Source of the DNA: Pseudomonas laurentiana
GTDB taxonomy: Bacteria; Pseudomonadota; Gammaproteobacteria; Pseudomonadales; Pseudomonadaceae
DNA length: 64,000 nucleotides
Direction of reading: 5' to 3'
NCBI RefSeq assembly: GCF_014648275.1
Contig: NZ_BMQU01000022.1
Span: 1-64,000 of the forward strand
Of this stretch, positions 52,028-61,063 are shown one piece after another. The notes under the pieces are model-generated. The model was not told the DNA's origin, did no database searches, and worked only from the letters and a program-made list of their open reading frames with translations. Position numbers and translations under genes: made by a program. Numbering within the stretch: position 1 is the stretch's first letter; the number at the start of each line of letters is the position of its first letter.

Positions 52028-53302
52028 TCAGAAACGGTAGGTGAGGGATGCACCAACACCGTGTGCGCTGTTCTCGTACTTGGCGTTGTAGGTGCCTTTG
52101 AAGTGCGCAGGGTCCAAGCTGGACTGATTGACTGTGGTGTCTTCTTCCATCAGGTAGGAGTAGGCGACGTCGATGGTCATGTCGTCGCTTGGGCTCCAGC
52201 CTGCGCCAAGGCTGAACACCCGGCGGTCGCCGGTGGGAATGCGTGGCGAACGGTTGACGTTGTTGGTTGGCGACTGGTCAACGGTGAAACCTGCGCGCAG
52301 GGTCCATTCCTTGTTCACTTTGTAGGCCGCACCGATGGCATATGCCCACGTGTCGTGCCAGTTCTGTTCTTCGCTGATCTGCCCCAGGCTTGGCGCCAGG
52401 GGAGCCGGAACGCCTTCGTTGTTGGCGGTGATGGCTTCCAGGCGGCTCCAGCGGGTCCAGGTGCTGCCCGCGTAGAGGGTCCAATTGTCGTCCAGTTCGT
52501 GGGTGAGCGAGAAGTCCACCGATTCTGGCGTCTTGATTTTCAGCGAAGCGTCGTACTTGCTGCCGCTGAACGGGCCGAATCCGGTACCGTTGATCTCGGT
52601 GTCGCCTTTGAGCTTGTAATCGACCATCGAGTGGTAAGTCAGGCCAAGACGGGTGCGGTCGGTAGCCTGAACCAGGATGCCGATGTTGTAGCCTACGGCG
52701 GTGTCGTCGCCAGAGATTTTTACCCTGCCGTCGTTGGTGCCGGGGCTTGCGCGGTTCACCGTAGCAGACTCCAGGGTGCCATCAATGCGGTTGATGGTCG
52801 GGCCAAAACCGATGGAAACCTTGTCGTTGAAGGCATAGCTGACCGTCGGCTGCAGGGTGATGACCCGTACTTCGCTCTTGCTGCCGAAGTAGCGGCCGGC
52901 AAAGCTGTTTTCATAGTCGGTGAGCAGGCCGAAAGGTACGTACATGCCCAGGCCGAATGCCCAGTGTTCGTCGATAGGTTTGACGTAATAGCCCATGGGC
53001 ACGCCAACTACCGGGACCATGTCTCCGTTGCTGGTGCCGCCAAAGGTACCTGTGCCTTCGATATCGGACCGTGCGATGACGGCTGCGCCGCCAACGGTCA
53101 CTTGTTCGCGCTTGAGGCGCGACATGCCGGCAGGGTTGCCAAATACGGTGCTGGCATCATCGGCAGAAGAAGAGCGACCCGCAAAACCAGTTCCCATGCT
53201 GCTGATGCTTTGTTCGTTAAGAGCAAAGCCGCTGGCGAACAGTTGAGTGGACGCGAGCGTGACAGCGAGACCTAGCGACTTTTTGAGTATTGCTTTTTTC
53301 AT
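52028..53302 (-). CDS. FadL/OmpP1/TodX outer-membrane channel
   Basis: A 424-residue outer-membrane beta-barrel for uptake of long-chain fatty acids or hydrophobic compounds. It has a signal peptide (about 1-24), the N-terminal hatch start GFALNEQSISSMGTGFAG typical of FadL, NPAGMSRL, and a C-terminal Phe for barrel assembly (LTYRF). AAGGAG precedes the ATG. Confidence 0.9.
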   Translation of the reverse strand: MKKAILKKSLGLAVTLASTQLFASGFALNEQSISSMGTGFAGRSSSADDASTVFGNPAGMSRLKREQVTVGGAAVIARSDIEGTGTFGGTSNGDMVPVVGVPMGYYVKPIDEHWAFGLGMYVPFGLLTDYENSFAGRYFGSKSEVRVITLQPTVSYAFNDKVSIGFGPTINRIDGTLESATVNRASPGTNDGRVKISGDDTAVGYNIGILVQATDRTRLGLTYHSMVDYKLKGDTEINGTGFGPFSGSKYDASLKIKTPESVDFSLTHELDDNWTLYAGSTWTRWSRLEAITANNEGVPAPLAPSLGQISEEQNWHDTWAYAIGAAYKVNKEWTLRAGFTVDQSPTNNVNRSPRIPTGDRRVFSLGAGWSPSDDMTIDVAYSYLMEEDTTVNQSSLDPAHFKGTYNAKYENSAHGVGASLTYRF

Positions 53303-53444
53303 TATTAGAACTCCTTGGGATCACCGGTTCGCAAATTACCAACATTTTGTCCGTCGCGCTACAGGGTATATCAAGGGAGATCGCGCGTTTTTGTAGGACA
53401 ATCTGACCAAAATTCCTTTTTTTCGTTGCGAGGGCAAGGGGCTC

Positions 53445-53927
53445 TCAGCAGGCTTGAAGGTGCTCCGGATCGATGCAGATGTGCCACGCCTGAGTGAAGT
53501 CGCGCAGGCGGCCTTGAGGTTGGAAGATCTGGCGCCAGATGCGCGCCAGGCCGAGTACGTCGTCGGCGGCTGGCAATTGCGGGCTTTGTTCTTCGATCAA
53601 CATCCAGGCGATGGCGGTGGCGTAGCGCAAGTTGACGGTCAGTTCCAGGTGAGGGCCGGCGAGGAATGCGTGCTGGCTGGCTAGGCCGCGGATCAGGCTG
53701 GCCAGTTCGGGGTCGCGGGCGAGGAAACGATCCCAGAGCGATTGATGGCGTGGCTCGGAAATTCGATACAGGCCATGGCCGCGACGATCGTGAAGGGCGT
53801 CGCCAAGCCTGGATTGACTGGCCGCTATGCCCAGTAACAGTGCTTCTGCGCTGGCGCAATGGCGATTCAGGTAGAGCAGCGTGGGGCGGATCACGTGCTG
53901 GCTTAATTCGCTCGCGGCGATACCCAT
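53445..53927 (-). CDS. hypothetical protein
   Basis: I do not recognise a named family for this 160-residue soluble protein. It begins MGIAASELSQHVIRPTLLYL and has HCASAEALLLGIAASQSRLG, a pattern I associate with some phage- or pseudomonad-specific proteins of unknown role. GAGGG precedes the ATG. It stands alone between FadL and a small unknown gene. Confidence 0.65.
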   Translation of the reverse strand: MGIAASELSQHVIRPTLLYLNRHCASAEALLLGIAASQSRLGDALHDRRGHGLYRISEPRHQSLWDRFLARDPELASLIRGLASQHAFLAGPHLELTVNLRYATAIAWMLIEEQSPQLPAADDVLGLARIWRQIFQPQGRLRDFTQAWHICIDPEHLQAC

Positions 53928-54131
53928 AATGCCCTCGTGCTTGAAGGTGGCCGGCGGGGCGCTGGAGCTTGGCAGCTGGAGAGTCGGTCAGGCCCGCCGG
54001 AAGCGGTCCGTGCCGCTTGAGTTGAAGTGTAGTGTCATATTCGTGGTGTAAAGAGCTGTTTTTAAATCATTTCTGGTTCGTGGTTATAGCGTATATGCAC
54101 TTGGGTGCTTAGCGGGTGTGCGTGTAGAGGG

Positions 54132-54163
54132 CAAAAAAAAGCCCCGCGGCAAGGGCGGGGCTT
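54132..54163 (-). terminator. intrinsic terminator of the 75-residue gene
   Basis: On the minus strand AAGCCCCGC pairs with GCGGGGCTT (54163-54155 with 54147-54139) and is followed by at least seven U residues (54138-54132). It lies 24 bp after the stop of the gene at 54187. Confidence 0.9.
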
Positions 54164-54186
54164 GGGGCGCATTGCGTAACGTCGTG

Positions 54187-54414
54187 TTACGCAACCATCG
54201 ACTGGCGTGCGCGGTCAATGACCGCTTGCAGCGGTTCGGCGCCGGTGTACTGATCTGGGTACAGCCGTTCGCTGTGTTGAGCGATACCGTGTTCATCGAC
54301 CAGGGTGAAGCTGAAGCTGCCCTTGCGCGAAGCGAGGATCAAGCAGTTCAGGGGGGCAAATGCCTGGCTTAGGGTGCGAATCGCAGCCTGAGTATGGGTG
54401 CTATGTTTCATCAT
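54187..54414 (-). CDS. small hypothetical protein, 75 residues
   Basis: A 75-residue cytoplasmic protein, MMKHSTHTQAAIRTLSQAF at the start, then LNCLILASRKGSFSFTLVDE and a mixed tail. I know no family name. AGGA lies 11 bases before ATG 54414, a 7-bp leader hairpin lies further up (54437-54456), and a strong terminator follows, so it is a real monocistronic gene. Confidence 0.7.
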   Translation of the reverse strand: MMKHSTHTQAAIRTLSQAFAPLNCLILASRKGSFSFTLVDEHGIAQHSERLYPDQYTGAEPLQAVIDRARQSMVA

Positions 54415-54436
54415 TATTGGAAGTTCCTGCAAAAGA

Positions 54437-54456
54437 CACGGCAACGGAGCCGTGTA
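54437..54456 (-). promoter_or_regulatory. leader hairpin before the 75-residue gene
   Basis: ACACGGC pairs with GCCGTGT across a six-base loop, followed on the minus strand by CTTTTGC and then the ribosome site. It may be an attenuator or only a leader structure. Confidence 0.4.
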
Positions 54457-54782
54457 CGCTTTAAACGTTCCAGTAACGCCTGGCTTTAGGCCGGTGCGAA
54501 GAACCTGACTGGAACAGGGCAGCCAGTTTGTAGCGCATTATCATGTGGCGCTTGGGCTGACTGGTAGGTACTTAGAAGGCAGGCAACACGCCAGGGTCAA
54601 GGTTCTTGGACGCTGGGTGAGAGAAATACTGCTCAATCTGCAGGTTGGTTCATGCAAACAAGGAAACTTGTGGGCGAACCATCGAGTGGCCGGTCCTGGT
54701 TTCAGCAGGGCGCTCTATCTATTGAAGTGAGCTATGCCTGCAAGGACCACTTTGGCCTGAATTGACTTTCAGCTTGGTACTA

Positions 54783-54819
54783 ACGGTTGCAAGACTACCG
54801 TGCCAAATGCTGTTTGGCA
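54783..54819. other. two adjacent stem-loops in the gene-free stretch
   Basis: ACGGT/ACCGT (54783-54800) is directly followed by a perfect TGCCAAA/TTTGGCA stem (54801-54807 with 54813-54819), then a T-rich segment. This could be the end of a small RNA on the plus strand. Confidence 0.35.
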
Positions 54820-55113
54820 AGCGTTGTTGTCTTCTTTCTGGCTAGCCGCACAGTATCTCTGCTTTTTGGCCCTCTGTGAAGCCTGTAAACCGGGGGTGAG
54901 CTAAATCTGTGCAAGGGGTTGCCATTCTTTGGGGCGGTTGTACACACATCGAGCGGGCGCTGTCACGGTGTTGCAACAGGTGTTCGGTGGCCAGCCAATG
55001 ACTCGCTCTCTGAGACAAGTCAATGAAAAAAAACACTTTTTTTAGCTGGTGAAAAAATCGACAGTTTGACTGAAGCCCACATTCCATGGGGCTTTGCGGG
55101 GAGTGAAGGGGGG

Positions 55114-55148
55114 TTGTCCACCGAGTTATCCACAGCTTCTGTGGATTG
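55114..55148. promoter_or_regulatory. DnaA-box cluster with inverted pair
   Basis: TTGTCCACC (55114-55122), a perfect TTATCCACA (55126-55134) and the inverse TGTGGATTG (55140-55148) lie together. ATCCACAG and CTGTGGAT (55128-55135, 55139-55146) form a perfect 8-bp inverted repeat with a 3-bp spacer. Confidence 0.5.
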
Positions 55149-55354
55149 TCCCGAGCGCTTGCTCTAGGACGGGCGTTCCAGCTTTTTGTCCTTTTTCGAC
55201 AATCCGGGCTGGTGGTGGATCGTGTGAAATATTCCCACAAATGCGTCAAGAAAAAATGTGCGTATCGGGCGAAAAAAAACGCTCGGTCCGGTTGCTCCAT
55301 TGCTGAAGAAAAGGAGTAGAGTGGCGCGCCTTTCGAGTTGCCTCCATCGTTTTT

Positions 55355-55783
55355 ATGAAGTTTCGCAGTAAAGTCCCCGCGTCCAGCCTTGTCCAAATGC
55401 CTCTTCCCGAACCACGGCGACTGTCGTTGAAGGTTGCCCTGTGGTTGCTCGACAGCCCGCGCCTTGGTGATAACCGCAACATCAAGCACATTGCGGGTCG
55501 CCTGCTCAAGCAACCCGCTCGCCAGGGCGTCGTGGTTGCTCAAAGTCGCTTGGGGCAAATGCTTTGCCGCGACTGTGGCAATGCGCGTGATCGGCGAATC
55601 GGTCACGCGCTTTTGCGCCAGGCAGCCCGTGCCGGTGACCGCCACGCACAGCTGGAGTATGGCCGGCTCTGCGCCCAGCCCCGGTTCAACGAGCCTGAAC
55701 AGGCCCGCTACTGGCTGGAGCAGGCGGCTGGCCAAGGCTCGCAGGAGGCCGCGCGCTTGCTCAAGCAATTGCTGGAACGCTAA
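55355..55783 (+). CDS. Sel1-like repeat protein
   Basis: A 142-residue alpha-helical protein with two to three Sel1/TPR-like repeats (GHALLRQAARAGDRHAQLEYG and ARYWLEQAAGQGSQEAARLL, quoted in part: QAARAGDRHAQLEYG). These domains mediate protein contacts. There is no clear Shine-Dalgarno before ATG 55355; ATG 55397 is an alternative. It precedes rmuC by 56 bp on the same strand. Confidence 0.75.
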   Translation: MKFRSKVPASSLVQMPLPEPRRLSLKVALWLLDSPRLGDNRNIKHIAGRLLKQPARQGVVVAQSRLGQMLCRDCGNARDRRIGHALLRQAARAGDRHAQLEYGRLCAQPRFNEPEQARYWLEQAAGQGSQEAARLLKQLLER

Positions 55784-55839
55784 GTACAGCGTGCTGCCGG
55801 GGCTGTTAAGCTGGGGCGGTTTTTCCTTGGGAGATGGCT

Positions 55840-57342
55840 ATGGCGGTGGATCTGACCAGTATTCTGTTGGGCGTATTGGCGGCTGCGCTGCCATGTTTGG
55901 GCCTGGTTCTGCAGATGCAGCGGCGTTTGGCTGTTCGTCAGGCCGAAAGTGCACTGCTTGAGGAGCGACTGGCCAATGCTCAATTGGCCCAAGAGGGATT
56001 GGTCGCGCAGTTGGATGCTTGCCGTGATGAGGTCAGCGACTTGGGGCAGGCCAATGCGGCCAAGCAGGCGACCCTGGCCGCGCAGGCGCGTGAACTCGAA
56101 CTGTTGCAGATCGAGCGTGACAACGCCAACGATGCGGCCCATGCCTGGCAGCTTGAGCGGGCTTCCAAGGAGGCTGAGCTACGCCGGCTGGATGCCCACA
56201 GTGCCGCGCTGGCGGCCGAATTGCGTGAGCAGCAGGACAGTCATCAGCAGCGCCTGCAAGACTTGCAGGGCTCGCGTGACGAGCTGCGTGCGCAGTTTGC
56301 CGAGATGGCCACGAAAATCTTCGATGAGCGTGAGCAGCGTTTTGCACAGACCAGCCAACAGCACCTGGGGCAACTGCTCGATCCGCTCAAGGAGCGTATC
56401 CAGGCGTTTGAGAAGCGCGTTGAGGACAGCTACCAGCAGGAAGCCCGCGAACGCTTTTCCCTGGCGAAAGAGCTGGAACGCCTGCAGCAACTGAACCTGC
56501 GTTTGAGTGATGAGGCTACCAACCTGACGCAGGCGCTCAAAGGGCAGAAAACCCAGGGTAATTGGGGGGAACTGATTCTTGAGCGGGTACTTGAACACGC
56601 AGGGTTGGAAAAGGGGCGCGAGTACCAGACCCAAGTCAGCCTGAAGAGTGCTGACGGCGAACGCTTCCAGCCCGACGTGCTGATCATGCTGCCGGGCGAC
56701 AAACAGGTGGTAGTCGACTCCAAGGTCAGCCTCACGGCTTACCAGCAATATGTGGCAGCGGCTGACAACGAGATCGCTCAGGCTGCGCTCAAGCAGCATG
56801 TGCTGTCGTTGCGCAACCACGTGAAAGGCTTGTCCGGAAAGGACTACAACCGCCTTGAGGGGTTGCACAGTCTCGATTTTGTCTTGCTGTTCGTGCCGAT
56901 TGAAGCGGCGTTTTCGGCGGCGCTGCAGGCCGAACCCAATTTGTTCCAGGAAGCCTTTGATCGGCAGATCGTGATTGTCAGCCCGACCACGTTGCTGGCT
57001 ACCTTGCGGGTAATCGACAGCCTCTGGAAGCAGGAGCGGCAAAGCCAGAACGCAAGGGAAATCGCCGAGCGTGCGGGCTGGCTGTACGACAAGTTTGTAC
57101 TGTTCATCCAGGATCTGGACGAACTCGGTAGTCGTTTGCAGCAGGTCGACAAGGCTTATGCGGCGGCGCGCAACAAGTTGTGCGAAGGGCGCGGGAACCT
57201 GATCAGTCGCAGCGAACAGCTGAAACTGCTCGGTGCCCGGGCCAGCAAGAGCCTACCCGCCGACCTGCTTGAGCGGGCGCTGAGCGATAGCGATGGCCTG
57301 GCTGCCGAAGTGCTTACTGGACCAGGCTCAGATGCCGATTGA
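55840..57342 (+). CDS. rmuC: DNA recombination protein RmuC
   Basis: A 500-residue protein: N-terminal transmembrane helix (about 5-25), coiled coil to about 190, then the RmuC nuclease-like domain with GNWGELILERVLEHAGL, FQPDVLIMLPGDKQVVVDSK (quoted to 20) and EERQSQNAREIAERAGxLY-like sequence. The family limits inversions at short inverted repeats. ATG 55840 is preferred over 55834, as GGGAG abuts the latter. Confidence 0.88.
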   Translation: MAVDLTSILLGVLAAALPCLGLVLQMQRRLAVRQAESALLEERLANAQLAQEGLVAQLDACRDEVSDLGQANAAKQATLAAQARELELLQIERDNANDAAHAWQLERASKEAELRRLDAHSAALAAELREQQDSHQQRLQDLQGSRDELRAQFAEMATKIFDEREQRFAQTSQQHLGQLLDPLKERIQAFEKRVEDSYQQEARERFSLAKELERLQQLNLRLSDEATNLTQALKGQKTQGNWGELILERVLEHAGLEKGREYQTQVSLKSADGERFQPDVLIMLPGDKQVVVDSKVSLTAYQQYVAAADNEIAQAALKQHVLSLRNHVKGLSGKDYNRLEGLHSLDFVLLFVPIEAAFSAALQAEPNLFQEAFDRQIVIVSPTTLLATLRVIDSLWKQERQSQNAREIAERAGWLYDKFVLFIQDLDELGSRLQQVDKAYAAARNKLCEGRGNLISRSEQLKLLGARASKSLPADLLERALSDSDGLAAEVLTGPGSDAD

Positions 57343-60300
57343 GCAAGGCGCGCAACGCTGCCGGCTTGACTGGCTTGGCCAGGTAGTCGAGGCCGGCAGC
57401 ATGCACTTGGGCGACCATTTCGGTACGTCCGTCGGCGCTGATGACTACGCCCGGTACAGGTTCGCCGAGGCGTGTACGTAACCAGGCCATCAGTTCGGTA
57501 CCGGTTTCGCCATCATCCAGGTGGTAGTCCACCAGTGCCAGATGCGGACGTAGCCCTTTGGCCAGCAGTGCTTCGCATTCGTCCCGGTTGCGTGCGGTCC
57601 AGACCTGGCAACCCCAGCGGCTGAGCAGGCTGTTCATGCCGATGAGGATGCTGTCCTCATTGTCGACACACAGCACCTGCATCCCTGCCAGGGCTTGTCC
57701 GGCTTGTTCGGCAACCGGCGCGGGCGGGGCTACTGGCGCGGTAGCCAATGGCACGCAGACTCGAAACACGCTGCCCTTGCCGGGCCACGAGTGCACTTGC
57801 AACGGATGACCCAGTACCCGGCACAGGCCGTCAGCAATCGCCAAGCCCAGACCCAGGCCTTTTTCTGCGCGGGTCTGGTGGCTGTCCAGGCGTTTGAATT
57901 CCTCGAAAATGACTTGCAGCTTGTCGTTGGCGATGCCCGGGCCGCGGTCCCAGACCTCCAGCCACAAGTTGTCCTGGCTACGCCGTACGCCAAGCAGGAT
58001 TGGGCTCTTGCCGTAGCGGAAGGCATTGGTCAGGAAGTTCTGCAGAATACGTCGTAGCAGTTTCATGTCGCTGTGCACACGCAAACGGCTACTGCGCACG
58101 CGGAAGTCCAGGCCCTGTTCCCGGGCCAGTACCTTGAACTCGGCGCCCAGGGTGTCGAACAGTTCGCTCAGGGCAAACGGCTTGGCGTCCGGGGTGATCT
58201 TGCCGTTTTCCAGGCGGGAGATGTCCAGCAGGTCGCTGATCAACTCTTCCGCGGAGCGCAGCGAGCTGTCCAGGTGTTGAACCAGTTGCTGTGCCTCGGT
58301 AGACAGCCCGTCGCCTTGATGGGAGAGCGCGGCGGAGAACAGTCGGGCAGCGTTCAGTGGCTGCATCAGGTCGTGGCTGACCGCCGCGAGGAAACGGGTC
58401 TTGGACTGGTTGGCGGCTTCGGCGTGGCTTTTCGCTTCGGTCAGGGCCAGGTTCAGTTGCGACAGTTCGTGGGTTCGCGCCGCAACCCGCTGCTCAAGCC
58501 CCTCGTTGGCATCCTTGAGGGCTTGTTCAGCTTCGCGGAACGGCGTGATGTCGGTAAAGCTCATGACAAACCCGCCACCCGGCATCGGGTTGCCAATCAG
58601 TTCGATGACCCGGCCATTGGGGAACAGTCGCTCAGAGGTGTGGGCGCGGCCTTGGCGCATCCAGTGCAGGCGCCGGGCAACATGGACCTGGGCTTCGCCG
58701 GGGCCGCACAGACCGCGTTCGGCGTTGTAGCGGATAATGTCGGCAATCGGTCGGCCGACACTGATCAAGCCGTCCGGATAATTGAACAGTTCCAGGTAAC
58801 GACGGTTCCAGGCCACCAGGCGCAGTGACTGGTCGACCACACTGATGCCCTGGCTGATGTTCTCGATGGCGCCCTGCAAGAGTGCCCGGTTGAATTGCAG
58901 CACCTCGGAGGCCTCGTCGGCGATACGCACGACGTCTTCGAGTTGCATGTCGCGACCTTCGATGGCCGCCTTGACCACGGCCCGCGTCGAAGAGGTTCCG
59001 AGCACGCCTGCGAGCAGTCGTTCGGTATGCTCGATCCAGTCACCGTCGGCATTCTGATTAGGGTTGAAGCCCTTGCCCTGGCGGTAGGCGAAGCGGATGA
59101 AGCTCTGGCGCGCACGCTCTTCGCCGACAAAACGTGCGGCCAGGTTCAGCAGGTCGTTGATCTGTACTGCCAGCAGCGAGCGGTTGCTCGGTCGGGCGTT
59201 GGTTTCCTGGCCGATGAAGCGACCGGCCTGCCAGTGCTCCGATACCCGTGTGCGGGAGAGGATCGACACCCAGGCGAATAGCGTGAAGTTACCGGCCAGC
59301 GACAACACCACGCCTTGGGTCAGCGGGCTGATCGGCAGGTTCAGCGGGTTGCTGTGCAGCCACGTCAAGCCTGGGAGCAGGTTGAGTGACCAGCCTAGGC
59401 TATGCGCAGCGATGGGCAGCACCAAGGTGTAGAACCAGATGAAAATACCAGCTGCAAGGCCCGCAAACACACCGCGGCGGTTGGCCTGTTTCCAGTACAA
59501 CGCACCCAGCATGGCGGGCGTCAGTTGGGTGATGGCAGCAAAAGCAATCTGGCCGATGGTTGCCAGGCTGGCCGTGGACCCGAGCAGGCGGTAGCTGACA
59601 TAGGCCAGCAGCAGGATCGCAACAATCGACACCCGGCGCACCGAGAGCATCCAGTGGCGGAACACTTCAAAGGGGCGTTCGGCGTTGTTACGCCGTAACA
59701 GCCACGGCAGCAGCATGTCGTTGGAGACCATGGTCGACAGCGCCACGCTGGCGACGATTACCATGCCGGTAGCCGCCGAGGCGCCACCGATAAATGCCAG
59801 CAAGGCCAAGGCCGGGTGCGCTTCGGCCAGCGGCAGGCTGATCACGAATGAGTCGGGGATGACTGAGTTAGGCAGCATCATCTGCCCGGCCAGGGCAATC
59901 GGGACCACGAACAGTGCCGCAAGAATCAGGTAGGCCGGGAATACCCAGCGCGCCAGGCGCAAGTCCTGAGGTTCGATGTTTTCAACCACGGTGACGTGGA
60001 ACTGTCGTGGCAGGCAGATGATCGCCATCATCGCCACACCGGTCTGAACCACCATCGAGGGCCAGTTGACGGTTTCCTGCCAATAGGTTTCCAGGCGAGG
60101 TGCCATTTGCGCCTGGCTGAACAGATCGTCGAAGCCATCGTAGAGATTGAAGGTGACGAAGGCGCCGACGGCCAGAAACGCCAGGAGTTTGACCAGCGAC
60201 TCGAAGGCAATGGCCAGGACCATGCCACGGTGGTGCTCGGTGACATCCAGGCTGCGAGTACCGAAGACGATGGTGAACAGCGCCAGCACCAGCGAGACCA

Positions 60301-60790
60301 CCAGGGCGGTGTCCTGTACCCGGCTACCAGTGGCATCTGCACCTGCACCAATCAGCAGGTTGACCCCCAATACGATGCCTTTGAGCTGCAAGGCGATATA
60401 CGGCAGTACACCCACCAGACAGATCAGTGCAACCACCACGGCCAGCGTCTGCGACTTGCCGTAGCGGGCGGCGATGAAGTCGGCAATCGAGGTGATGTTT
60501 TCCTGCTTGCTGATCAAGACCATCTTCTGCAGCACCCAGGGTGCAAACAGCATCAGCAGCACTGGGCCTAGGTAGATAGGCAGGAATGCCCAGAGTTGTT
60601 CGGCGGCCTGGCCGACCGAGCCGAAGAATGTCCAGCTACTGCAGTACACGGCCAGCGAAAGGCTGTACACCCAGGCACGCAGGCGCGGGGGCAGCGGCTT
60701 GCTGCGGCGGTCGCCGTAGAAAGCGATGGCGAACATGATGGCCATATAGGCCAGGGCGACCACGGCGATCAGCCCACTGGACAGCGACAT
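57314..60790 (-). CDS. SLC5 symporter-sensor kinase hybrid (CrbS/MxtR type)
   Basis: A 1158-residue fusion: Na+/solute symporter domain of about 13 helices (1-480), a linker, PAS domain (about 620-740), HisKA with phospho-site near H805 (AAVSHDLMQPLNAARL), HATPase, and C-terminal receiver with Asp near 1087 (LALVDYHLDDG). This architecture and length match P. aeruginosa MxtR and the CrbS acetate-switch kinases, whose regulator is ErdR/CrbR, encoded elsewhere. It converges with rmuC, overlapping it by 29 bp. Confidence 0.88.
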   Translation of the reverse strand: MSLSSGLIAVVALAYMAIMFAIAFYGDRRSKPLPPRLRAWVYSLSLAVYCSSWTFFGSVGQAAEQLWAFLPIYLGPVLLMLFAPWVLQKMVLISKQENITSIADFIAARYGKSQTLAVVVALICLVGVLPYIALQLKGIVLGVNLLIGAGADATGSRVQDTALVVSLVLALFTIVFGTRSLDVTEHHRGMVLAIAFESLVKLLAFLAVGAFVTFNLYDGFDDLFSQAQMAPRLETYWQETVNWPSMVVQTGVAMMAIICLPRQFHVTVVENIEPQDLRLARWVFPAYLILAALFVVPIALAGQMMLPNSVIPDSFVISLPLAEAHPALALLAFIGGASAATGMVIVASVALSTMVSNDMLLPWLLRRNNAERPFEVFRHWMLSVRRVSIVAILLLAYVSYRLLGSTASLATIGQIAFAAITQLTPAMLGALYWKQANRRGVFAGLAAGIFIWFYTLVLPIAAHSLGWSLNLLPGLTWLHSNPLNLPISPLTQGVVLSLAGNFTLFAWVSILSRTRVSEHWQAGRFIGQETNARPSNRSLLAVQINDLLNLAARFVGEERARQSFIRFAYRQGKGFNPNQNADGDWIEHTERLLAGVLGTSSTRAVVKAAIEGRDMQLEDVVRIADEASEVLQFNRALLQGAIENISQGISVVDQSLRLVAWNRRYLELFNYPDGLISVGRPIADIIRYNAERGLCGPGEAQVHVARRLHWMRQGRAHTSERLFPNGRVIELIGNPMPGGGFVMSFTDITPFREAEQALKDANEGLEQRVAARTHELSQLNLALTEAKSHAEAANQSKTRFLAAVSHDLMQPLNAARLFSAALSHQGDGLSTEAQQLVQHLDSSLRSAEELISDLLDISRLENGKITPDAKPFALSELFDTLGAEFKVLAREQGLDFRVRSSRLRVHSDMKLLRRILQNFLTNAFRYGKSPILLGVRRSQDNLWLEVWDRGPGIANDKLQVIFEEFKRLDSHQTRAEKGLGLGLAIADGLCRVLGHPLQVHSWPGKGSVFRVCVPLATAPVAPPAPVAEQAGQALAGMQVLCVDNEDSILIGMNSLLSRWGCQVWTARNRDECEALLAKGLRPHLALVDYHLDDGETGTELMAWLRTRLGEPVPGVVISADGRTEMVAQVHAAGLDYLAKPVKPAALRALLNRHLSLVQ

Positions 60791-60852
60791 GACAACTCCG
60801 AAAAAAGGGGGAGTACACCTCCAGCCTAACGGTATACCTCGATCTATCAGTC

Positions 60853-60868
60853 TGGCACGCCGTTCGCG
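60853..60868 (+). promoter_or_regulatory. weak sigma-54-like site upstream of the TDT gene
   Basis: TGGCACGCCGTTCGCG has GG and GC separated by 10 bp and a perfect TGGCACG, but the -12 half (TTCGCG) departs from TTGCA. It lies 196 bp before the TDT start. Confidence 0.3.
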
Positions 60869-61063
60869 CTTAGTCAGCGCCGACCATGGTAGCAGTGGCG
60901 CAGCGTCGCAGGGGGATCACCGCAACGCCAGGATCTGAACACGCCACGGATTGTCAGTGCTTATCGGTCAAATAGATAACAGTTAGAGAAATTACCCGTT
61001 TTATAGATATTTAAGGTGCCTCTACCATGGGCTCTACCTCACCCGAGGACAGGAGTACACACC

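Larger units (their letters stand above)
54457..55354. other. gene-free stretch of about 0.9 kb
   Basis: No convincing protein gene lies here. It holds two adjacent stem-loops at 54783-54819, an A/T-rich stretch near 55023-55065 (A-run facing a T-run around CAC), and a DnaA-box palindrome at 55114-55148. The last 150 bp presumably contain the promoter of the Sel1 gene. Small RNAs cannot be excluded by eye. Confidence 0.5.

Noticed and set aside
54545..54730. A 61-codon plus-strand frame in the gene-free stretch
   Set aside because: No ribosome site, no recognisable domain and no nearby gene to couple with.
54842..55768. A 308-codon minus-strand frame through the gene-free stretch and the Sel1 gene
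   Set aside because: Composition is unlike a folded protein and half of it is antisense to the Sel1-repeat gene; no ribosome site was seen.
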